Source: Deltaproteobacteria bacterium (GTDB lineage Bacteria; UBA10199; SPLOWO2-01-44-7). Taken from it: a DNA stretch of 9,262 nucleotides. Made by a program: the position numbers and the translations under genes. The notes below the pieces were generated by a model that saw only the letters and a list, made by a program, of their open reading frames with translations, had not been told where the DNA came from and did no database searches. The stretch is taken from contig JAUYJH010000132.1 of NCBI GenBank assembly GCA_030688705.1, positions 1-9,262 of the forward strand. Direction: 5' to 3'. Below, piece after piece: positions 1-4,909 of the stretch; position 1 is the first letter of the stretch, and each line of letters starts with the position of its first letter.

Positions 1-27
1 ATTTAGAGTTTAGTATTTAGAATTTCC
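1..27. repeat. A+T-rich heptamer repeat remnant before the first ATPase gene
   Basis: The first 27 bases are successive TTTAGNN units (tttagag, tttagta, tttagaa, then tttcc) running straight into the ATG at 28. The same heptamer pattern makes up the large inverted repeat at 4203-4341, so this is probably the edge of another copy. The hexamer TAGAAT (18-23) lies inside it and resembles a -10 element, but any -35 would be outside the window. No Shine-Dalgarno is present before the ATG. Confidence 0.55.
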
Positions 28-906
28 ATGCAACTTACTTTCATTACCGGGAAAGGGGGTGTTGGCAAAAGCGCCGTTACAGCCGCGCTGGCCTCCGCTT
101 TGGAAAGCGCCGGCAAAAAGACGGGGGTCATCGAATTGGGCGAGACGCGGATGTCCGATTTTTTTGATTCCAAGCCCCCCGATTACAAAGGAGTCCGGGT
201 TAAAAATGGCCCCACTCTTTTTAATTTCGAAGCCAATGACTGTTTTGAAGAATATGTCGGGCGCCTTCTTCCCAAACAAATTCTCATTTTATTGAAAAAC
301 CGCTGGGTGGAGCATTTTATCCATGCCGTGCCCGGCTTGAATGAAATTTTATTACTGGGTAAAATCACCACCCTCGCCGAAGAAGAAAATTTCGATCATC
401 TCTTGATCGATGCTCCGGCAACGGGCCATACGGTCTCTCTTTGCGATGCGCCCCGTATTGCGCTGGCGGTTCTCCGGCATGGTCCTTTGAAATCGAGTGT
501 CGAAAAAATATGGGAGATGATTCATGACCCAAAAGAGACCCGTTTTTTACTGGTCACCCAGCCGGAAGAATCGATTGTGCAGGAAACCATCGAGCTCTAT
601 CGGCACCTTGAAAATGCTTTGGGGCTTTCATGGCAGGGGATGATTGTGAACGGCATACGCATCGAAAACGCCGTCAATAAAATACCGGATGAAGGCCCCG
701 CAAGTTTGATTGCCGTTCTGAAAGAAGAAAAAATCAAAAGAGACCGTCAAAAGGAATTATTGCTGGAGTTGAAAAAAGAAGTCGGCCTGGAAACAGGATG
801 CCTGGAATGGCAAGGGAATGTTGAAAAGGAATCCCATTTAAACAAATTGTTAACGGAACAAATCAAACCATGGGTTTTGAAAAACTTCTCGATCAAAAAA
901 AGCTGA
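28..906 (+). CDS. ArsA/Get3-like ATPase, first of a pair (292 aa)
   Basis: P-loop ATPase of the ArsA/Get3 branch of the SIMIBI class. The protein opens directly with a deviant Walker A, GKGGVGKS (residues 8-15), including the signature lysine K9 that reaches across the dimer in MinD/Get3 proteins. A switch II-like block, DAPATGHT (about 128-135), matches Get3 DTAPTGHT. The switch I DPA motif is not recognisable; IELGETRMSDFF stands in that region. At 292 aa it is a single-domain protein, unlike the duplicated ArsA of arsenical pumps, and no arsR, arsB or arsD gene is nearby, so arsenite transport is unlikely. Eukaryotic Get3 delivers tail-anchored proteins; the role of bacterial pairs is less clear. 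ATG 28 is chosen because the P-loop follows at once, although no SD precedes it. The 3' end overlaps the next ATPase gene by 37 nt, which suggests coupled synthesis and a heterodimer (inference). Confidence 0.85.
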   Translation: MQLTFITGKGGVGKSAVTAALASALESAGKKTGVIELGETRMSDFFDSKPPDYKGVRVKNGPTLFNFEANDCFEEYVGRLLPKQILILLKNRWVEHFIHAVPGLNEILLLGKITTLAEEENFDHLLIDAPATGHTVSLCDAPRIALAVLRHGPLKSSVEKIWEMIHDPKETRFLLVTQPEESIVQETIELYRHLENALGLSWQGMIVNGIRIENAVNKIPDEGPASLIAVLKEEKIKRDRQKELLLELKKEVGLETGCLEWQGNVEKESHLNKLLTEQIKPWVLKNFSIKKS

Positions 907-1910
907 TTGTCGTTTGCGGTCTGGGGGGCGTCGGCAAAACAACGCTTTCCGCGGCGCTGGCCCTAAAGGCGGCGCAAGGGGGGAGAAAAAGCCTTGTCAT
1001 TACGGTCGACCCCGCCAAAAGGCTCGCGGCCATTTTGGGAATCAAAAATACCACGCCGGAACCGAAACAGGTTTGGAAGGGTGCGGGAGAACTGCATGCT
1101 TCCCTGCTCGATGCCAAAGAGACTTTCGATAAACTGGTTGCCGATCACGCTCCTCCCCATTTAAAAGAAGCGATACTCGCCAACCCCTTATACCAACAGC
1201 TTTCGATGATGCTCGCCGGAACGCAGGAATACATGGCGATGGAAAAACTATTTTCTCTCGCCAATGAAAACCGCTTTGATTTGATTGTCGTCGATACCCC
1301 TCCGGCCCGGCACGCGATCGATTTTTTGGAGGCGCCGATCAAAATGTCGAACATGCTGGGTGACAGCGTTTTAAAACTATTGATCGCCCCTTCTCTTAAA
1401 ATCGGCGGTTTGGGGGGGAGGATGATGGCGGCATTGGGACACATTTCCGGGAGCGGCATTTTGGAAGACCTCGCACAGCTTTTGAATTTGAGCATCGGCC
1501 TTTTGGACGGTTTCACGCGCAGGTCGCAAGCCATTCAGACTCTGCTCAAGGGAAAAGAGTCGGCTTTTGTATTGGCCACGGCCGCCAACACGGCCACGGT
1601 TTCCGATCCGCTCCATTTTCGCCAACAATTGGCCTCTCTCGGCTATTCTCTGGAGGGGCTTCTCATCAACCGAATGCCGACTGCCGCCGTGGAAATTAAA
1701 AAAGAGGATTTGGCCTGGGCGAAAAAACAAAAAGACCCGATTTGGCATTTGGCGGCGCGGCTCGCGGAAGAACAGCGGGCCCTGCACAATCGCGTGCAAA
1801 AAAAATTAAAACCGCTGATAAAACGGGCTCCTTATTCCAGCGTTATTTCCGAAATGGCGGAGGGAATTTCCAATTTTGAAGATTTGAAAAAATTAACCCG
1901 GTTTCTTTGA
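870..1910 (+). CDS. ArsA/Get3-like ATPase, second of a pair (346 aa)
   Basis: Second ArsA/Get3-family ATPase, probably the partner of the gene it overlaps. The P-loop is GLGGVGKT (17-24): the catalytic lysine K23 is kept, but the signature lysine at the second position is Leu18. Switch I is present as TVDPAKRLAAILG (about 46-58; Get3 has DPAH) and switch II as DTPPARHAIDFLEAP (Get3 DTAPTGHTLRFL). A hydrophobic Gly/Met-rich stretch (about 160-195, with KIGGLGGRMMAALG) lies where Get3-type proteins have their client-binding helical insert. No CXXC zinc motif is visible. Paired Get3-like paralogues are known in other bacteria, for example the mycobacterial BagA/BagB proteins; a matching role here is inference. 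The start at 870 leaves a short leader before the P-loop and lies inside the upstream gene. The last 18 bp overlap the end of the convergent pilZ gene, and no terminator hairpin is visible between them. Confidence 0.87.
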   Translation: MGFEKLLDQKKLIVVCGLGGVGKTTLSAALALKAAQGGRKSLVITVDPAKRLAAILGIKNTTPEPKQVWKGAGELHASLLDAKETFDKLVADHAPPHLKEAILANPLYQQLSMMLAGTQEYMAMEKLFSLANENRFDLIVVDTPPARHAIDFLEAPIKMSNMLGDSVLKLLIAPSLKIGGLGGRMMAALGHISGSGILEDLAQLLNLSIGLLDGFTRRSQAIQTLLKGKESAFVLATAANTATVSDPLHFRQQLASLGYSLEGLLINRMPTAAVEIKKEDLAWAKKQKDPIWHLAARLAEEQRALHNRVQKKLKPLIKRAPYSSVISEMAEGISNFEDLKKLTRFL

Positions 1911-2252
1911 CGATTCCCGCACAAAACCGGAAAGTATTTTGAAGGTTTTCATGTCCAAATCGGTAAAGCGGATCCCGGCGCCCGTGTGCAACCCTCCCCC
2001 CTTATCGTGATCGACCAGCCTCACCACCTGACCGGTCATTTTAAGAGGGCGTTTTTCCCCGGGCAAAAGAAACGACAAAAAAAGATGGGCGCCCAGCTTC
2101 AAGGGAGGCGGCGTCTCCAAAAAAAGCCCGCCGAGGCTGATATCTTTGGAGTACAAATAGAGTATCCCTTCGCCGAATTCGTCTTCAAAAACGATTTTGG
2201 CGCGCCACTTGCGCCGAAGCGACAGCCGTTTTTCCTCTGCAGATATCAGCAT
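1893..2252 (-). CDS. PilZ-domain c-di-GMP-binding protein (119 aa)
   Basis: Stand-alone PilZ domain. The c-di-GMP-binding RxxxR motif is RRKWR (R13-R17), and the [D/N]xSxxG motif is DISLGG (D37, S39, G42). Both are intact, so ligand binding is expected. The remaining beta-barrel strands follow (GAHLFLSFLLPGE, TGQVVRLV, GAGIRFTDLD), and the length is typical of a single-domain PilZ adaptor. The start ATG (2252) lies in the last codons of the upstream pseudo-receiver gene: ATGCTGA gives a 7-nt overlap, so translation is probably coupled. An A-rich stretch precedes the start and a GGAAGAGG lies about 14 nt away, too far for a strong SD. Such proteins usually pass c-di-GMP signals to motility or surface functions through a partner; the partner here is unknown, with the co-transcribed pseudo-receiver an obvious candidate. 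Confidence 0.88.
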   Translation of the reverse strand: MLISAEEKRLSLRRKWRAKIVFEDEFGEGILYLYSKDISLGGLFLETPPPLKLGAHLFLSFLLPGEKRPLKMTGQVVRLVDHDKGGGLHTGAGIRFTDLDMKTFKILSGFVRESSKKPG

Positions 2253-2617
2253 ATTTTTTTTAAAGCCTCTTCCAACTGCCTCGGATGAAACGGTTTTAAA
2301 ACCACCCGGCTTCGGGGGAGTTTTCTAAGCTCGCCCGCGATTTTTTTTTCTCCGGCTTGGCACAAAAAAAGTTTTTCCAAATTTTTCAGAACCCCCTCTT
2401 TTTTAAGCCACTCCAACCCGCTCTCGAAATTTTTTCCGAAAACGTTGCTGTTGATCAGCAAAACTTTAAGACCCGATCTGGGGGTCAGGACACTTTTCAG
2501 CGATTTGATATCGTTAAAAGGGAGGAGACTGTATCCCAACGGTTTCAAAAGCAGTTGATAAACGTTATGCGCCAGCACGGAACGATCGACAATGGCTATA
2601 CGACGCGGGCTTTTCAC
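2246..2617 (-). CDS. Degenerate receiver (CheY-like) domain protein (123 aa)
   Basis: Small protein with the layout of a response-regulator receiver domain but a damaged phosphorylation site. Beta1 reads RIAIVDRS with one acidic residue (D11). Beta3, where the phospho-acceptor Asp belongs, reads KVLLINSNVFG, so the Asp is replaced by Asn (N56). The beta4 Thr/Ser position appears to be Cys or Gln in KLFLCQAG. Beta5 keeps the conserved lysine as VVLKPF (K108). This fits a phosphorylation-independent pseudo-receiver used for protein contacts. The start is GTG at 2617 (N-terminus KSPRRIAIVD); no later start gives a full beta1. No SD is present, but a promoter-like -10 lies 6 nt upstream. The stop overlaps the pilZ start, so the two form an operon. 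It could be a more distant Rossmann-type domain, but the IVD and LKPF marks favour a receiver. Confidence 0.72.
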   Translation of the reverse strand: MKSPRRIAIVDRSVLAHNVYQLLLKPLGYSLLPFNDIKSLKSVLTPRSGLKVLLINSNVFGKNFESGLEWLKKEGVLKNLEKLFLCQAGEKKIAGELRKLPRSRVVLKPFHPRQLEEALKKIC

Positions 2618-2623
2618 GCGCGA

Positions 2624-2651
2624 ACTATACCGTGATAAAAATTTTTGACAA
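2624..2651 (-). promoter_or_regulatory. Predicted promoter of the pseudo-receiver/pilZ operon, probably leaderless
   Basis: On the minus strand TTGTCA (2651-2646, 5/6 match to a sigma70 -35) is followed by a 16-bp spacer and TATAGT (2629-2624, 5/6 match to a -10). Only 6 nt (TCGCGC) separate the -10 from the GTG start at 2617, so transcription should begin at or within a base or two of the start codon. No SD exists. Confidence 0.5.
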
Positions 2652-2709
2652 CCTTGATCTTGTGGAACAGCAAGCGGGGCTTGCGTTGGCCAAAAGAATC
2701 AAAATGCAC

Positions 2710-2738
2710 TTGACTTTCGGCGGCACCTTCCTTAAATT
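2710..2738 (+). promoter_or_regulatory. Predicted sigma70-type promoter of pal
   Basis: TTGACT (2710-2715), a 17-bp spacer and TAAATT (2733-2738) give a plausible housekeeping promoter. The predicted transcription start near 2745 would leave a leader of about 50 nt with the pal SD. The -35 matches 5/6 and the -10 4/6. The rest of the 2618-2796 gap holds the divergent promoter of the minus-strand operon and a small GCAAGC-ggg-GCTTGC palindrome (2670-2684). Confidence 0.5.
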
Positions 2739-2783
2739 TACTTCTAAGCTGTTTTAATTACACAACTTTTTCATTTCAATCAA

Positions 2784-2790
2784 AAGGAGG
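2784..2790 (+). promoter_or_regulatory. Strong Shine-Dalgarno of pal
   Basis: AAGGAGG lies 6 nt before the ATG at 2797. It is the best ribosome-binding site in the window and fixes the pal start. Its quality contrasts with most other genes here, which have none, and suits an abundant envelope lipoprotein. Confidence 0.85.
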
Positions 2791-2796
2791 CGGGTT

Positions 2797-3216
2797 ATGA
2801 AGAACTTGAAGGTGGCTGTAGCAGTACTCGCATTGAGCATTGTGGCGGCGGGTTGCGCCAAGCAGGAAACAAAGAAGACAGAAGCGGCAAAGTTGCAGAG
2901 CGTCTATTTCGACTTTGACAGGTCGGATATCAAGCCGGAATATCAGGCGGCGCTTAAGGGCAATGCCACTTGGATCAACAACAATTCCAAGTCGAAAGTC
3001 GAAGTTCAGGGGAACTGCGATGAACGCGGCACTTCTGAATACAACTTGGCGTTGGGCGACAGAAGGGCCAAATCGGCACAGGGCTACCTGGTCAATTTGG
3101 GCGTCGACAGAAGCAAACTCTCGACCGTCAGCTTCGGGAAAGAAAAACCGAGCTGCACGGAGCATAATGAGAGCTGCTGGTGGAAAAACCGCCGCGACGA
3201 CTTCGTCAGCAAATAA
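2797..3216 (+). CDS. pal: Peptidoglycan-associated lipoprotein Pal (139 aa)
   Basis: Outer-membrane lipoprotein of the Tol-Pal system, which ties the outer membrane to peptidoglycan and supports constriction during division. The signal peptide is MKNLK plus a hydrophobic run ending in the lipobox VAAGC, making Cys20 the lipidated residue. A short Lys/Glu-rich linker follows (about 21-33). The OmpA_C domain begins with YFDFDRSDIKPE (37-48). The diaminopimelate-binding signature is GNCDERGTSEYNLALG (72-87), followed by DRRAKSAQGYL, with the closing GKEKP and NRRDDFV blocks. E. coli Pal has [20 protein letters not shown] at this place. At 139 aa it is slightly shorter than E. coli Pal because the linker is short. 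Cys74, Cys120 and Cys127 occur in the mature part; the last two could pair in the periplasm (inference). It has its own promoter, SD and terminator. tolB is not upstream, where the opposite-strand receiver gene stands instead. Confidence 0.95.
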   Translation: MKNLKVAVAVLALSIVAAGCAKQETKKTEAAKLQSVYFDFDRSDIKPEYQAALKGNATWINNNSKSKVEVQGNCDERGTSEYNLALGDRRAKSAQGYLVNLGVDRSKLSTVSFGKEKPSCTEHNESCWWKNRRDDFVSK

Positions 3217-3235
3217 AGAATCTGGACTTGAAAAG

Positions 3236-3275
3236 AACCCCGCTTCCGTACAGTATCCGGAAGCGGGGTTTTTTT
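3236..3275 (+). terminator. Rho-independent terminator after pal
   Basis: A perfect 13-bp stem, AACCCCGCTTCCG (3236-3248) with CGGAAGCGGGGTT (3258-3270), encloses a 9-nt loop and continues into a run of T (3269-3275). It begins 20 nt after the pal stop and should separate pal from cpoB, at least in part. Confidence 0.92.
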
Positions 3276-3280
3276 ATTTC

Positions 3281-3363
3281 CCCCTCTCCCGCCTGCCTGC
3301 CGGTAGGCAGGCGGGAGAGGGCGGGCCGCCGAAGGCGAGCCTCGCCAAGGGCGGAGTGAGGGG
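3281..3363. repeat. Composite GC-rich palindromic repeat upstream of cpoB
   Basis: Positions 3282-3298 and 3305-3321 form a perfect 17-bp inverted repeat with a 6-nt loop (GCCGGT). A second small hairpin follows, GGCGAG-c-CTCGCC (3334-3346). Read on the minus strand, the block begins CCCCTCACTCC and later holds CCCTCTCCC and GGGAGAGGG, the same ordered landmarks as the repeat inside tsaD (6388-6424). It therefore looks like a longer copy of that family with extra palindromic material, including a CCTGCCTGCC/GGCAGGCAGG core. The last bases (GAGGGG, 3358-3363) form the only SD-like sequence for cpoB. No transposase is present. Confidence 0.75.
3358..3363 (+). promoter_or_regulatory. Shine-Dalgarno of cpoB, supplied by a repeat end
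   Basis: GAGGGG stands 5 nt before the ATG at 3369 and supports this start over internal ATGs at 3405 and 3411. It is the terminal part of the palindromic repeat at 3281-3363. Confidence 0.65.
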
Positions 3364-3368
3364 TAAAA

Positions 3369-4205
3369 ATGAAAAGGAACAACTGGATTCCGGCTTTCGC
3401 CGGAATGACGATGGGGCTCCTCGGTCTTCTCTCTTCGGTCTTCTGTCCCGCCTTCGCCAAAAACAATACTGACGACCGCGTCCAGGCCCTTGAGAACAAA
3501 TGGTCCCAACATGAGGCAACCAAGGTGGAGCAAAACGCAAGGGTCGCCGAGGCCATTGCACAGCTCGACAGAATGCGCTCCGAAATTCAGTCTCTTCAGG
3601 GAACCCATGAAGTCCAAGTCATGCAAATGAGACAGCTTCAGGAGGGAACAGAGCGCCATTATCGGGACCTTGAAATGCGCATCGGCGCCTTGGACAGCCA
3701 GCTAAAACTTTTTCAGGACCAGTTGAATCGTGCGTTGGCCACGGTCAGCCCAAAATTGGCGCAAGAGGGGAAAGATTTTCAAAGGGGGCTCGATTACGTA
3801 CAACGAGCGGAATACCAGCAGGGAATTACCGCCTTTCAACAATTTTTGAAGCTCTACCCGAAGAGCCCCCAAAAAGACGAGGCCCAATTCTGGATTGCCG
3901 AGTGCCGCTACGGAACAAAAGATTTTACGCAGGCAATCAAAGATTATCAAAAATTTGTGGAGCTCTACCCCAAATCATCCCATGCCCCGCAGGCCGTGTT
4001 AAAACAGGGTGACAGCTTTTTGAATCTGCAGATGAAAGACGAAGCGAAGGTTTTTTATAAAAAACTGGCGCAGGATTATCCACGGTCTCAAGAAGCGGCC
4101 CAAGCCCGCGGCAAACTGGCCGCCCTGGAAAATACAGGCATAGCCCCCACCGCCCCATCGCCCACCCCAACAACAAGAGAACCGAGAGAACCGGCCGATT
4201 TTTAA
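3369..4205 (+). CDS. cpoB: Tol-Pal system protein CpoB/YbgF (278 aa)
   Basis: Periplasmic TPR protein that in E. coli links Tol-Pal to peptidoglycan synthesis during constriction. Layout: signal peptide 1-30, ending CPAFA before KNN (AXA cleavage site); coiled-coil region about 35-125 with many Glu, Gln and Lys and heptad-like spacing; three TPR-like units about 134-250 (FQRGLDYVQRAEYQQGITAF, then AIKDYQKFVELYPKSS and DEAKVFYKKLAQDYPRS); and a Pro/Thr-rich tail 257-278. This order is typical of YbgF, and it lies just after pal as in the classical tol-pal cluster. Residues 6-14 of the signal peptide (WIPAFAGMT) are encoded by a palindromic repeat at 3384-3409, and the SD comes from another repeat. 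Starting at ATG 3405 or 3411 would remove the basic MKRNN end and leave a poor signal peptide, so 3369 is preferred. A terminator separates it from pal, so it may need its own promoter, which I cannot place. Confidence 0.9.
   Translation: MKRNNWIPAFAGMTMGLLGLLSSVFCPAFAKNNTDDRVQALENKWSQHEATKVEQNARVAEAIAQLDRMRSEIQSLQGTHEVQVMQMRQLQEGTERHYRDLEMRIGALDSQLKLFQDQLNRALATVSPKLAQEGKDFQRGLDYVQRAEYQQGITAFQQFLKLYPKSPQKDEAQFWIAECRYGTKDFTQAIKDYQKFVELYPKSSHAPQAVLKQGDSFLNLQMKDEAKVFYKKLAQDYPRSQEAAQARGKLAALENTGIAPTAPSPTPTTREPREPADF
3384..3409. repeat. WIPAFAGMT-type palindromic repeat within cpoB
   Basis: The core is ATTCCGGC (3387-3394), loop TTTC, GCCGGAAT (3399-3406), flanked by TGG and GAC. This is a widespread bacterial short-repeat type, normally intergenic, whose chance translation reads WIPAFAGMT. 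Here it is in frame and forms residues 6-14 of the CpoB signal peptide. Confidence 0.85.
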
Positions 4206-4341
4206 AATTTTAAATCCCAAATCCTAAATCCTAAACAAATTCTAATACTCCAAATCCCAATATTTCAAACGGCATTGTTTGGAATTTGGAAAATTGGAAT
4301 TTAGGATTTGTTTAGAATTTAGTGTTTAGAATTTAGGATTT
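4203..4341. repeat. Long imperfect A+T-rich inverted repeat between convergent genes
   Basis: The left arm (about 4203-4260) and right arm (about 4279-4341) are imperfect reverse complements made of TTTAGGA/TTTAGAA-like heptamers. Reading the left arm in reverse, TTGGGATTTGG, TTAGAATTT and GTTTAGGATTTAG align with TTGGAATTTGG, TTGGAATTT and GTTTAGAATTTAG on the right, with one extra 7-nt unit on the right. The loop is about 18 nt. It spans the gap between the cpoB stop and the stop of the convergent lipoprotein gene and could act as a bidirectional terminator, though it is not a GC-rich stem with a T run. The window start (1-27) carries the same heptamers. Confidence 0.75.
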
Positions 4342-4909
4342 ATTGTGGTTCCACTTTCGCTTCACCCCCCAAAATTTGTGTTTCGTTGAAACGCTCTTCC
4401 CACTGGTATTTTTTATCCTGCGCCACCGGAATCCAAAAAGGCTGCCCGACGCCGCGCCAGGCATCATAGACAATTCCGGTCTCCAAAGGGGCCCCCCGCT
4501 TTGTAATAATGACCGCGTTATTTTCGCGCCCCATACTCATGAAAGACCCTCCCCAATGACGTTCATAATATTTCATCGGCTCTTGGGGGAGTGCTTTCAA
4601 CAACTCCGGCACCCATTCATAGCAATATCCTTTTTCGCGCGCTCCCATTTTGATTTTGAAATTGTGCCACTTGGGTCCGCCGGACATCTTGAATTCTTTG
4701 TTTGTTTCGCCCGTCTGATCGACCAACGCCTTGGCAATCACCCCCGCCTCTTTTTGCACCTCGACCGAAGGATAGGCCCCACTCCCCTCCACCTGCGGCA
4801 AGGCAATCAATGCATGAGTCAAAGTATCGGCCGAATTTATCGGGGCAGATTGCTGTTTGGCGCATCCCAAAGAAAAAACAAAAAAGATGATAAAAAAGTA
4901 TTGAGTCAC
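4340..4909 (-). CDS. Small lipoprotein of unknown function, coupled to fic (189 aa)
   Basis: I do not recognise a named family. The N-terminus MTQYFFIIFFVFSLGC is a lipoprotein signal with the lipobox SLGC (Cys16); it is unusual in lacking any Lys or Arg before the hydrophobic run. After a polar linker, the mature part holds conserved-looking blocks: GYCYEWV (94-100), HWGGSFMSMG (118-127), ENNAVIITKRGA (129-140), GIVYDAWRG (145-153) and QPFWIPV (156-162). The order Cys96, His118, Asn131, Asp149 resembles a papain-like or transglutaminase-like fold, but this is inference and activity is uncertain. Position -2 after the lipidated Cys is not Asp (CAKQ follows), so outer-membrane sorting is likely. 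The start is GTG 4909, whose GTGA overlaps the fic stop; no good SD exists, so translation probably depends on fic. The stop lies in the arm of the long inverted repeat. Confidence 0.7.
   Translation of the reverse strand: MTQYFFIIFFVFSLGCAKQQSAPINSADTLTHALIALPQVEGSGAYPSVEVQKEAGVIAKALVDQTGETNKEFKMSGGPKWHNFKIKMGAREKGYCYEWVPELLKALPQEPMKYYERHWGGSFMSMGRENNAVIITKRGAPLETGIVYDAWRGVGQPFWIPVAQDKKYQWEERFNETQILGGEAKVEPQ

Noticed and set aside
28..1910. Arsenite-resistance operon
   Set aside because: No arsR, arsB, arsC or arsD is present, and neither ATPase is the duplicated ArsA of arsenical pumps.
2670..2684. GCAAGC-ggg-GCTTGC palindrome between divergent promoters as an operator
   Set aside because: A 6-bp stem occurring once, without conservation data, is not enough to call a site. 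It is mentioned only in the pal promoter entry.
2632..2757. 41-codon open frame from a GTG on the plus strand before pal
   Set aside because: It overlaps both predicted promoters, has no SD and no recognisable motif, and its length is within chance expectation.
3084..3659. Minus-strand open frame of 191 codons across the end of pal and the start of cpoB
   Set aside because: It runs through the pal terminator and the palindromic repeats. The apparent peptide motifs are repeat translations only.
4203..4341. CRISPR array or telomere-like array
   Set aside because: The heptamers are degenerate and form an inverted repeat without constant repeats and unique spacers. The TTTAGGA resemblance to plant-type telomere units is superficial in a bacterial protein-coding context.
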